A stretch of DNA of 64,000 bases from Vallitalea sp. (GTDB taxonomy: Bacteria > Bacillota > Clostridia > Lachnospirales > Vallitaleaceae). The position numbers and the translations under genes were made by a program. The stretch lies in NCBI GenBank assembly GCA_025210515.1, contig JAOARM010000010.1:1-64000 (forward strand), given 5' to 3'. Shown one piece after another: positions 20,118 to 28,553 of this stretch (the first letter of the stretch is position 1; each line of letters starts with the position of its first letter). A model generated the notes under the pieces. That model saw only the letters and a list, made by a program, of their open reading frames with translations, had not been told where the DNA came from and did not search any database.

Positions 20118-21692
20118 ATGATAGGGAGTATTTACTTTGGTAAATACCGAATTATTAAGCAAATAGGAAAAGGTGGCATGAGTCAAGTTTTTCTTGCTAA
20201 AAATATTAAACTTGGAAATAAATTAGCAATAAAAAGAGTTAATAAGAAAAACAACGCTATTAATTTATTGATTGAGCCAAGCATATTAAAAGATCTTAAC
20301 CATCCATTAATTCCACATATAGTTGATATAGAAGAAGATAGAGAATATCTATATATAATAGAAGAATATATAGAAGGAGTTAACCTTGCAGTATATAAAA
20401 ATATAAATAAAAATATTAGTGAAGATATGATTATTAATATTGCTATTCAGATGTGTGATGTACTTGAATACTTACATTCGAGAAAACCATATCCTATAAT
20501 TTATCGTGATATGAAACCAGAGAACATTATAATGTTAGATGATAATATTATTAAATTTGTTGATTTTGGTATAGCAAGGCAATTTAAACATAATGATGAT
20601 ACTGATACTGTACTAATTGGAACAAAAGGCTACTGTGCACCAGAGCAATATGTTAGCGATTGCCAGAGTGATACAAGAACTGATATATATAGTTTAGGAG
20701 TGACGTTATATTATCTGGTTACAGGAAAAAATCTATCTTCACCTCCATATAAATTAGTACCAATTAGAGAATTGAATAATAATTATTCTAATAAATTAGA
20801 GAATATTATTATTAAGTGTACTCATAATAATCCAGAAAATAGATTTCAGTCAGCGAAAGATATTAAAGAAGAACTACTAGAAATTAGAGATACTTCTAAA
20901 AAGGTTAATAATACAACATATTCAGTAATTAAACAGAAAACTATTGGAGTAATATCTCTTACTAAAAGAGCAGGAGCCACATTTTTTGCCACCAATCTAG
21001 CTATAGCATTATCTGAAAAAAATATAATAACCTCATTGATTGAGTTGCCATACGAAGAACCATATATTTATGATATGGTTGGTATTTCTAATTACAATAA
21101 GGAGTATTACTCCATAATAAATGAAATAGATAATGAAAATCCCATACATAGAGAAAAAATAACTAAAATTGAAGATATTCTATATTTAGTCATTGATCCA
21201 ACTAGAAGAAAAATTGCTTCTTGGGATGATAATAAAACTATGAAACTAATTTATTCAGCCAAAGAGTCTTTAATATCAATAGTTGACATAGGTAGTAACT
21301 ATTTCAATGTTGAAAATATATTAGATGAATTTGATTTGCTGTATGTAATTTATGATGCTATGCCTCCTGATCTAATGGCTAATTATTCATTGTACGAAAA
21401 AATATATAAGTATAATGAATCAAGTAAGAAAGTAAGATTTGTGTTGAATAAGGATAATAAAGGTATTAACAAAAAAACACTTAATAAGTATTTAGGAATA
21501 AAACCGGATATAACTATACCACATATGCCGTTAGAACTAATATATAAAGCAATATATAATAAAGAATATCCATATGAAGAATCAAAGCTTAAAAATACGT
21601 TTGATATATGCTTTTCTAATATTTATAGAGAATTATTGCCGAAAGGGTTTAATAATAATAAAAATAAACGTAGCTTTTTAAAACGACATTAA
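20118..21692 (+). CDS. Ser/Thr protein kinase fused to a TadZ/MinD-like P-loop domain
   Basis: A 524-residue protein starting at 20118, seven bases after GGAGG; an earlier ATG at 20094 lacks a site. Residues 10-265 are a Hanks-type kinase with the glycine loop GKGGMSQV, K39, catalytic D131 in YRDMKPEN, D149 in DFG and an APE motif near 174. From about 275 the protein is a MinD/ParA-like fold: SLTKRAGATFFATNLA resembles the deviant Walker A of TadZ/CpaE, with Ala in place of the usual second lysine. No transmembrane helix or PASTA repeats are present, so it is cytosolic. As first gene of the Tad locus it may phosphorylate or position the pilus machinery. The fused architecture is directly visible; the role is inferred. 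Confidence 0.88.
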   Translation: MIGSIYFGKYRIIKQIGKGGMSQVFLAKNIKLGNKLAIKRVNKKNNAINLLIEPSILKDLNHPLIPHIVDIEEDREYLYIIEEYIEGVNLAVYKNINKNISEDMIINIAIQMCDVLEYLHSRKPYPIIYRDMKPENIIMLDDNIIKFVDFGIARQFKHNDDTDTVLIGTKGYCAPEQYVSDCQSDTRTDIYSLGVTLYYLVTGKNLSSPPYKLVPIRELNNNYSNKLENIIIKCTHNNPENRFQSAKDIKEELLEIRDTSKKVNNTTYSVIKQKTIGVISLTKRAGATFFATNLAIALSEKNIITSLIELPYEEPYIYDMVGISNYNKEYYSIINEIDNENPIHREKITKIEDILYLVIDPTRRKIASWDDNKTMKLIYSAKESLISIVDIGSNYFNVENILDEFDLLYVIYDAMPPDLMANYSLYEKIYKYNESSKKVRFVLNKDNKGINKKTLNKYLGIKPDITIPHMPLELIYKAIYNKEYPYEESKLKNTFDICFSNIYRELLPKGFNNNKNKRSFLKRH

Positions 21693-21706
21693 TATGGAGG
21701 TAACTT

Positions 21707-22378
21707 ATGAAAAATTTATTGAAAGGTTTTTTTGGTGTAATTCTAATTATATGTGCAATTGGGACAATATTTTATTGGGAGATGTATGGAAGAGAACATT
21801 TATTATATGAAAACATTGTTGTATTAACTAAAGATGTGAATAGAAATGATATTATAACAATTGAAATGATAACATATCAAAAAAGAGAGGGTAGTCAGAT
21901 TGTAAAAGGAGCAATACTTGATGAAAATAAAATTATTGGAAAAGCAGCTAAATCATATATTCCAAAAGGAGTTCAATTAGTAGAAAAATACTTTGAAAAT
22001 CATAAGTTAGTTTTAGATAATAATGAATATATATTTCAGATTCCTACAGAATGGATTAGAGCTTTTCCCAGTTCCATTAGGAGAGGGGATACTATATATT
22101 TCTATGAAGTAGGACAAGGAATTGAGAATCATAATGGGGCTGAAGTAGAAATAATATTAAACAACACACAAGCTTTAGAAAAAGAACCCATCACAAGTGC
22201 CACAGTTGCATATGCTAAGGATAGTGCTAATCGGGAAGTAGTAACGTTAAGTGATAATGAACGCTATGATGGTTCAAGTAAAATAAGTGAAATAGAAATC
22301 ATTGCCAATCTGGAAATAGTGAATTCATTAAGAGAATCAGTTGATGATAATAAACTATTTATTATAATGTATCAGTAA
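21707..22378 (+). CDS. CpaB/RcpC-like Flp pilus assembly protein (SAF domain)
   Basis: A 223-residue protein with one N-terminal hydrophobic helix (about 6-24) and a SAF-like domain beginning near residue 35 (VVLTKDVNRNDIITIEMI, then PKGVQLV near 88). This is the arrangement of CpaB/RcpC proteins of Tad pilus loci. It starts 14 bp behind the kinase-ATPase gene with GGAGG upstream. Gram-positive Tad loci lack an outer-membrane secretin, and CpaB there is thought to act at the cell envelope. Confidence 0.75.
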   Translation: MKNLLKGFFGVILIICAIGTIFYWEMYGREHLLYENIVVLTKDVNRNDIITIEMITYQKREGSQIVKGAILDENKIIGKAAKSYIPKGVQLVEKYFENHKLVLDNNEYIFQIPTEWIRAFPSSIRRGDTIYFYEVGQGIENHNGAEVEIILNNTQALEKEPITSATVAYAKDSANREVVTLSDNERYDGSSKISEIEIIANLEIVNSLRESVDDNKLFIIMYQ

Positions 22379-22436
22379 ATAATACTTGAGATTAATTAGC
22401 ATCATTCATAAAAATAACTTATATGGGGGACAGTTT

Positions 22437-23561
22437 ATGATAACAAAAAGATATAATATTAATCTAATTTCTAACAATGAAAATCTAAGAAGAAAGCTAT
22501 ATAATGTTACATATTTTGACGAAGTGTTAATTAATACCACTCTAGAAGAAATGAATCAGCAAATAGCTATAATTGATGATGAACTAATTAATATAAATGA
22601 GTTATTACAATATAGAGAAAATATATTATCAGAATATATTTTTTATAAAATATCAGAGAAAAATTTTAAGTTCTCAACAAAAAGTATATTAGAGTCCTAT
22701 AATATAAAATTGCTTCAACCATATATGACAGATGATAATGTTGTTGAGTGTGTTTGCTCAGAAGTTATTAAACATTATAAATTCACGGTAAATAAGAATA
22801 TTATTACTTTTTTTGGTGCAGATAGCAAAGTTGGTACAACTCAAGTTGCTCAAAGTATAGCTGAAGAAATTGTAGATAAATCATATGCAAGAGTATGCTT
22901 AGTTTTTCTAGATGGAGAATCGGGTACAGATTATTTCGACATATCTTTTAGAAATAATATAGATACAATAAAAATAAAACTTATATCTAATTTAGCTACT
23001 GTAGATGAAATATTTGATATTTCAGAGAATATAAAAGATAATCTATTTGTAATAGAAGGAACGAAATCAATACTATATAGAAAAGAATATCAACCAGAAC
23101 ATATATCATATTTATTAAACATTTTATCAGTAGCGTGCGATTTAGTGGTGGTAGATGCAGGAAGCTGTATAGATAGAGCAATGTCTATTGCCGCTCTAAC
23201 ATCAACTAATCATAGATATTTGGTTACTACCCAGCAGGCTAATAGTCTAAGAAGATATAAAGAAAAAAAGCCTATTTTAGAAAGGTTATCTTTAGATGAT
23301 TTTCAAATTATTGTTAACAAACATATGGCAAATGGAGCGTTGTTAACTACATTCGATATTGCTAAATTATATAGTCACCCATATCTATCTAAGATAGATT
23401 TTTCTCGTTATGCATTACAAGCTGAAAATGATAAAAAATCTCTACTTCATTATAAAGATAAATTATTTAATCGTGATATTAACAAATTAGTAGATATAAT
23501 AATTAATCAAATAAAACTTAGTAAAAAAGAAACTACTAAGAAAAAATTATTTCGAGTATAG
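22437..23561 (+). CDS. CpaE/TadZ-like ATPase
   Basis: A 374-residue protein. The start at 22437 is chosen because GGGGGA lies just upstream; an earlier TTG at 22386 has none. The first 115 residues could be a receiver-like domain, and from about 135 a MinD-type domain follows with the altered P loop GADSKVGTTQVAQ, in which the Walker A lysine before Thr is missing, and VVVDAG as a Walker-B-like strand. CpaE/TadZ proteins localise the Tad assembly machine. It is the second TadZ-like domain in this operon, after the kinase fusion. Confidence 0.78.
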   Translation: MITKRYNINLISNNENLRRKLYNVTYFDEVLINTTLEEMNQQIAIIDDELININELLQYRENILSEYIFYKISEKNFKFSTKSILESYNIKLLQPYMTDDNVVECVCSEVIKHYKFTVNKNIITFFGADSKVGTTQVAQSIAEEIVDKSYARVCLVFLDGESGTDYFDISFRNNIDTIKIKLISNLATVDEIFDISENIKDNLFVIEGTKSILYRKEYQPEHISYLLNILSVACDLVVVDAGSCIDRAMSIAALTSTNHRYLVTTQQANSLRRYKEKKPILERLSLDDFQIIVNKHMANGALLTTFDIAKLYSHPYLSKIDFSRYALQAENDKKSLLHYKDKLFNRDINKLVDIIINQIKLSKKETTKKKLFRV

Positions 23562-23572
23562 AGGTGATTTGT

Positions 23573-25060
23573 ATGAGTGAGTTAGGTACATATAAGGAAA
23601 CTTATTTTGATAAAGCGATGATTAAAGAGTTTAATTTACAAGAGTATATATACTCAGTAACAGGTGAAAAAAGAGAAGAAGTTATTAATATTACTCGTGA
23701 TGAATTAACAAGATTTCAGATGCTTTGCGATACAATATTTCTATACTTTCATTCTGAATGGGATAGAGAAGGATTAGAAACAAGCACATTAAATAGACAA
23801 AAAAATGCAATTCTTGGAAAAGAGATTGAAGTAAAATACTTCAAAGATAACATTGAAGATTATCTCAAGAAAAATAATAAATTAGGTGAATGGTATCCTA
23901 ATTGGTATATAGATTTAATAGATGCAATTTATCAAGAGTGCTGGGGGTTAGGTGGAATTGCAGAATGGAAAAATAGTAAGGAATATGAACTTTCTCAATC
24001 TGCCAAAATAATAGGAAATAGAATATATTTTATGGAAAACGGGAAAATGAAATTACAACAGCAGACTATCTCTGACGAAAGAAGAAGGCAACTAATAAAA
24101 GCATTATTGTTAAACGAAAAAAATATTCATTATGATGGTAGACATGCAGAGGTATCTATGCATGATGGAACAAGAATTACAATATACGGTGAAAAGATAG
24201 TTAAAGAAAATCTCGAGGTAATAATATTTAGAAAATATATAATACCTAAACTAACTTTTGAAGAACAAGCAAAAAGAAAAACTATTCCATATGAAGCTAT
24301 CACTATGTTTAAGAACATGGTTGATATTGGATATAATGTGTTATTTACTGGAGCCGTAAGAACAGGTAAAACAACTTTTCTTGAAACGTGGCAAATGTAT
24401 GAGAATACAAGTCTTGAAGGACTTATGATTGAGACTGGGGCAGAGATTCCTTCGCATAAACTTCAACCTTTTGCACCTATTATTCAATTAGTAGCTGATG
24501 ATGACGAACTTGGTAATATAATTAAACCTATTCTTCGTTCAGATGCTGATTATATAATAGCAGCAGAAGCTAGAGATGGTAGAGCCTTAAATGTTTCCAT
24601 GAGAGCAGCCAATAAAGGCACTAGAAGATGTAAAACTACTTACCATACAACTGAGCCAATAGATATTTGCTATGATATAGCAGATGAAATTGTTAAATTC
24701 TATGGTGGAGATTTGTATAATACTATTTTTAAAGTATCTAAATCGTTTCATTATGTTTTCCATTTTATTCAATTAGCCAATAAAGATAAGAAAAGATTAA
24801 AAGGTATATATGAAATTAGGTTTGATAGACAACTACATACCATTACTATACACCAAATATGCCAATATGATTATGACAAAGACTCTTGGAAATTCAAGTA
24901 TGATATTGGACAAGATAAAGAAGACATAGGACATGAAGAAGATAATAGAGCTTTAATAAAATTTAAGAAAGAGTTAAAAAAACTTGAGCAATTATTTCCC
25001 TATGATGATTATAGTATATATGAACCAACATATGAAAGAGTAAAAGGGGTGAATCAATGA
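23573..25060 (+). CDS. CpaF/TadA-type secretion ATPase
   Basis: A 495-residue type II/IV secretion-family ATPase that should power pilus assembly. Walker A is GAVRTGKTTF (about residues 260-269), and the later ADYIIAAEARDGRAL segment corresponds to the Walker B/Asp box region, followed by a TTYHTTEP segment in place of the usual TIHANSP. GAGGTGA overlaps the upstream stop and sets the start at 23573. The C-terminus overlaps the next gene at ATGA. The C-terminal 100 residues are divergent and charged. Confidence 0.9.
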   Translation: MSELGTYKETYFDKAMIKEFNLQEYIYSVTGEKREEVINITRDELTRFQMLCDTIFLYFHSEWDREGLETSTLNRQKNAILGKEIEVKYFKDNIEDYLKKNNKLGEWYPNWYIDLIDAIYQECWGLGGIAEWKNSKEYELSQSAKIIGNRIYFMENGKMKLQQQTISDERRRQLIKALLLNEKNIHYDGRHAEVSMHDGTRITIYGEKIVKENLEVIIFRKYIIPKLTFEEQAKRKTIPYEAITMFKNMVDIGYNVLFTGAVRTGKTTFLETWQMYENTSLEGLMIETGAEIPSHKLQPFAPIIQLVADDDELGNIIKPILRSDADYIIAAEARDGRALNVSMRAANKGTRRCKTTYHTTEPIDICYDIADEIVKFYGGDLYNTIFKVSKSFHYVFHFIQLANKDKKRLKGIYEIRFDRQLHTITIHQICQYDYDKDSWKFKYDIGQDKEDIGHEEDNRALIKFKKELKKLEQLFPYDDYSIYEPTYERVKGVNQ

Positions 25061-26001
25061 TAAACTCTATTATAGCAATCATTAAAATAATATGCTATTG
25101 CTTAGTGATTATTGGCATATGGATGATGTTTTCTAATCATATATTTTATTTTATAAAAGTTGCTAAGCCAAAGAAAACTTTTAGGCAAGAAAAAGAAGTT
25201 ACATATTCGGCTTTATACAAGCATATAAAACGGTTATTGCTTGTTGTATATGGAAAAGACGATGATAAAAACGTATCTGCTTTTTATTTAATAAGTATCG
25301 TATTATTCTTTCTTACATTTTTAGTTGTTGTTCAGAGAACTGGAGTTATTCGTTGTATTCTCTTTGCATCAATAATCGCCCTTGTTCCTTATATATGGTT
25401 AAGATTACAATTAAAACAAATTAGAGTTGAAGGTAGTTATGAGGCAGATATAATTATTAATGAATTATTGAATCAATATAAATTAAACAATCATAATATC
25501 TATGATGCTATTGATGAAACTGTTATTAAAATAAAAGAAGCACCTATGATGAAGAAACAACTATTTATTATGTCTCTTAAGTTAAAAGAGTATAGGAAAA
25601 TAGAAGAGTTAGATGATATAATTGATAACTTTGTATATGCTGTAGGAACTGAATGGATTATATTACTAGCCAATAATATATATATAAGTATTACTGATAA
25701 TGTAGTCATTACACCAGGGCTTGAAGATATACAAAGAGAGATTAAACAAGCAATATCAGATAAAGAAAGAGAAAAGAGAATAAACCTTGAGAGTGTAAGT
25801 ATTGTGAAGTTCTTGACTCCAGCATTATACATCGCTTCTATAATACTGGCTAATTTTGTTTTTAACATTTCAGTCAGAGAATTTATTAATTATCAACTGA
25901 ATACAAAAACAGGATTTAATTATTTTATGCTTATTATTATTATGACTATATTTAATAGTAGCGTACTATTATTATTAAAAAAACAAAAATTTGACATATA
26001 G
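25057..26001 (+). CDS. TadB-like inner-membrane platform protein
   Basis: A 314-residue membrane protein with hydrophobic segments near 7-27, 75-115, 248-270 and 287-306, and a cytosolic helical region between, as in TadB platform proteins. It overlaps the ATPase gene by four bases, indicating coupled translation. Sequence divergence is high; the call rests on topology, length and gene order. Confidence 0.65.
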   Translation: MINSIIAIIKIICYCLVIIGIWMMFSNHIFYFIKVAKPKKTFRQEKEVTYSALYKHIKRLLLVVYGKDDDKNVSAFYLISIVLFFLTFLVVVQRTGVIRCILFASIIALVPYIWLRLQLKQIRVEGSYEADIIINELLNQYKLNNHNIYDAIDETVIKIKEAPMMKKQLFIMSLKLKEYRKIEELDDIIDNFVYAVGTEWIILLANNIYISITDNVVITPGLEDIQREIKQAISDKEREKRINLESVSIVKFLTPALYIASIILANFVFNISVREFINYQLNTKTGFNYFMLIIIMTIFNSSVLLLLKKQKFDI

Positions 26002-26015
26002 TCTGGAGGTTTTTT

Positions 26016-26882
26016 ATGCATAAAAATATACTAATAATTTATTATTGTTTAATTATGATATTATTTACAACTTCTTGGTCAGTTTTTAAGAACATAAATA
26101 AAAAAACAAAATATAAATATACATTTCGGAAACCAAATAAAAGATTACCAATAAATAATAAAGAAAAAAACGCAATAAATAATGTTTTTGCTGAAGCGGG
26201 ATTTAATATTACTTTTCATAAGTATATTAGAATAAGATTAATTGTTTTTATTGTGTTTTCCATATTTATAAGCATTACGTTATTTCAAAGTGATAAGTTA
26301 AAAGTAGCTATAGGAATACTTATAAGTATATATTTTATTACTACCCCTGTATTAACCATAGGAAAAAAAGAAAGCCCGTTTATAATCTTTATGAAAATGA
26401 TAAAAAACATTCATAATCAAAAAAAAGATATAGAAATATATAGAATACTTATTCAACTAAAAAATATTGCTATTACCCAGAAAGAACAACCATATAGTGC
26501 AGATTATACTATAAATCAGCTAATTAAATTCTCAAGACTAACTAAAAAAGCATTAATTAACTTTTTGATGTTTTATAACTTAGGAAGAGAAGATGAAGCT
26601 TATGATAAATTTACACAAGAAATTAATACTAAGATGGGTAATGAAATAGGAATAATTCTTTTGAAACTTGATAAGTTAAAGCCTTTAGAATTAGTACAGC
26701 AGATAGATATTATAAAGAATAGAAATAGGGAGAGGCATATAACAAGAAAACATAGAAAACAAAATAAAATTTCTGATCTTATTTATCTACCAATAATTAT
26801 TCCTGTATTTGTTATATTTCTTAATTTTATTATGATTACTATATGGATTCCTAGAATTGAAAATTCAATATTTTTTGGTTAA
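26016..26882 (+). CDS. TadC-like inner-membrane platform protein
   Basis: A 288-residue membrane protein with an N-terminal helix, a central hydrophobic pair near 72-110 and a C-terminal helix near 255-280. It follows the TadB-like gene by 14 bp with GGAGG before its ATG. Position as the second platform protein after the ATPase and its topology support TadC; sequence motifs alone would not. Confidence 0.6.
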   Translation: MHKNILIIYYCLIMILFTTSWSVFKNINKKTKYKYTFRKPNKRLPINNKEKNAINNVFAEAGFNITFHKYIRIRLIVFIVFSIFISITLFQSDKLKVAIGILISIYFITTPVLTIGKKESPFIIFMKMIKNIHNQKKDIEIYRILIQLKNIAITQKEQPYSADYTINQLIKFSRLTKKALINFLMFYNLGREDEAYDKFTQEINTKMGNEIGIILLKLDKLKPLELVQQIDIIKNRNRERHITRKHRKQNKISDLIYLPIIIPVFVIFLNFIMITIWIPRIENSIFFG

Positions 26883-26925
26883 ATAATTAATACTTAATAT
26901 AATTACATATAAGGAGGCATATGAC

Positions 26926-27096
26926 ATGAAAGATTTTTTAGTAATGTGTGCAAAGATTGCACTAGGAATATTTATTGGATTTGTTCTGATTTTTGGAGGT
27001 GCTAATTCCTTAGATAAGAAGGCGGAAACAATTAAGAACAAAGCAGTAAATGAATTAGATAAAATAACATTTACTAATACAATAAAAAATAACTAA
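26926..27096 (+). CDS. Small hydrophobic pilin-like protein 1
   Basis: A 56-residue protein with AAGGAGG eight bases before the ATG. MKDFLVMCAKIALGIF begins a long hydrophobic helix (about 3-26), followed by a charged tail rich in Lys and Glu. It is a clear paralog of the next gene (MKDFIIMCAKIGLGIF). Size, single hydrophobic helix and location make it a candidate Flp-type pilin subunit, although I see no classic prepilin cleavage motif (G followed by F/L-E). Confidence 0.6.
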   Translation: MKDFLVMCAKIALGIFIGFVLIFGGANSLDKKAETIKNKAVNELDKITFTNTIKNN

Positions 27097-27144
27097 TAGC
27101 TCACAATGATACTAAATAACATTACATTTAGAAGGGAAAAGACA

Positions 27145-27303
27145 ATGAAAGATTTTATTATTATGTGTGCCAAGATAGGACTTGGGATATTTATAGCAGG
27201 TATGCTAATACTTGGAACAATGGAAGGTTCAAAAGATAGCTTATTATCCAAGACAAAAAGCGTAATGCAAGAAAGTTTAAAATACCAAAAAAATTATCCT
27301 TAG
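27145..27303 (+). CDS. Small hydrophobic pilin-like protein 2
   Basis: A 52-residue protein starting at 27145 behind GAAGGGAAAAG. The N-terminal half is nearly the same as its upstream neighbour, with hydrophobic residues 3-24; the tails differ. The tandem pair probably arose by duplication. It may be a minor or alternative pilin subunit; function is inferred from context only. Confidence 0.58.
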   Translation: MKDFIIMCAKIGLGIFIAGMLILGTMEGSKDSLLSKTKSVMQESLKYQKNYP

Positions 27304-27368
27304 CACTATATAATATTTTAATATTAATTGATAAAGTCACAATAATTTCAAAAGGGGATACAATAAAA

Positions 27369-27782
27369 ATGAAGGATTTTATAGTATTAATTGCAGTATT
27401 ATTAATATTGTTACCTTTTCCACTACAATATGCTCTTGAAGAATATAATCATCATCAAAAAGCTGAGATACAATCCTATGTTTATGCAGCGAAAGAAAAG
27501 GCTAAACAACAAGGGTATTTTTCTAAAGAAATAATAAACGAATTAGAAGCAAATATTACTAAAACTTTTAATATTAGTAAGGAGAATATTAACATTGAAG
27601 CTACAAAAACACCAAAGTATAGAACTAATAATTTTTCAAGAAGGGAATTGATATATTATAAAGTAGAAGTCCCTATTAGGAAAATTATAGCAGTTCCTAA
27701 AATATGGGGAATAAATGATCAAGAAAACAAAACAGTATATACTATAGAAGGATATACATCAAGTGAGGCGATTATGCCATGA
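27369..27782 (+). CDS. Pilin-like protein of the Tad locus (137 residues)
   Basis: A 137-residue protein starting MKDFIVLIAVLLILLPFP, again with the MKDF beginning seen in the two small proteins before it. One hydrophobic helix (about 4-22) is followed by a soluble domain with an amphipathic helical region and a beta-rich end. TadE/TadF-like pseudopilins have this shape. The stop overlaps the start of the next gene at ATGA. GGGG lies upstream of the ATG. Confidence 0.55.
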   Translation: MKDFIVLIAVLLILLPFPLQYALEEYNHHQKAEIQSYVYAAKEKAKQQGYFSKEIINELEANITKTFNISKENINIEATKTPKYRTNNFSRRELIYYKVEVPIRKIIAVPKIWGINDQENKTVYTIEGYTSSEAIMP

Positions 27783-28267
27783 AACCATTTATATTTACTC
27801 TTGCTATGTTAATACTATTTTCAATATTTTTAACTTATCAAGTGGATAATAATAATTATATTAGACAGCTGGAAAAATTAAAAAATGTAGCAGACGAGTG
27901 CTCTTCGTCTGCTGGATTATTTTATGACGAAGAATTGTACTCTAAAGGAACAACTATATATAATCAACAAGAAGGTAATAAAGTTATAAAATACGTAATT
28001 AGAAAAAGCTTGAAGTTAGAAGAAGATTTGACGTCTTCACCTAGTAGTTACTGGAAAAATCAGATACAGTACAAAGTTACTTATCTAGACAATAGTAACA
28101 CATCATTTCCATATATGTATAGCGACGAAAAAAATGGATTTACAAAACTTATAACGAAGCCAACTATTGTAGTAGAAATAAATGCATCTAAACCACCCTT
28201 TAGATTGAAATTTATTAACACAAGAGATGCAATAAGAGTATCCGCATACGAATATTTGGACAGATAA
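27779..28267 (+). CDS. Pilin-like protein of the Tad locus (162 residues)
   Basis: A 162-residue protein with a hydrophobic N-terminal helix (about 4-20, MKPFIFTLAMLILF) and a soluble remainder. It is translationally coupled to the previous gene and ends the operon. No prepilin peptidase gene is seen in the window, so any processing enzyme is encoded elsewhere. TadE/TadF-like pseudopilin is the best guess from topology. Confidence 0.5.
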   Translation: MKPFIFTLAMLILFSIFLTYQVDNNNYIRQLEKLKNVADECSSSAGLFYDEELYSKGTTIYNQQEGNKVIKYVIRKSLKLEEDLTSSPSSYWKNQIQYKVTYLDNSNTSFPYMYSDEKNGFTKLITKPTIVVEINASKPPFRLKFINTRDAIRVSAYEYLDR

Positions 28268-28302
28268 TCATAAAACATCGTTATAAAATATACAATCTTT
28301 TC

Positions 28303-28321
28303 AACTATAATAAATATAGTT
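28303..28321 (+). terminator. Weak hairpin after the Tad locus
   Basis: AACTATA (28303-28309) pairs with TATAGTT (28315-28321). The stem is AT-only and lacks a T run, so terminator function is uncertain. Confidence 0.25.
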
Positions 28322-28467
28322 AGTTAAGTATATTTATAGAAAATATTGGGATGTTTAATTTGATGGTTTTAAAACTCTATAAATAGAGATATAGTAGCTA
28401 GAGGAAAAGTGGATTATTAATAGATGGAATTGTTAAAAAATTAACTGTGCATACAATATACTTTCTA

Positions 28468-28497
28468 TTGACATTAGGTATGTAATAGTGTTACACT
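28468..28497 (+). promoter_or_regulatory. Predicted promoter of the por operon
   Basis: TTGACA (28468-28473) is a perfect -35 hexamer; TACACT at 28492-28497 is the best -10 at an 18-bp spacing. The -10 lies in a 13-base palindrome TAGTGTTACACTA (28486-28498). Confidence 0.5.
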
Positions 28498-28518
28498 AAC
28501 AATGTTGAAAATTGTTAG
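28496..28518. promoter_or_regulatory. Operator-like inverted repeat before porC
   Basis: CTAACAAT (28496-28503) and ATTGTTAG (28511-28518) are perfect inverses separated by seven bases, placed at the expected transcription start of the por operon. It could be a repressor site or a leader hairpin; no regulator is assigned. Confidence 0.4.
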
Positions 28519-28553
28519 AAAAATTATAATAATATATAAGGAGGGAACTGTCA

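Noticed and set aside
25500-25868. 122-codon open frame antisense to the TadB-like gene
   Set aside because: No ribosome site; it is a mirror of a well-supported coding region.
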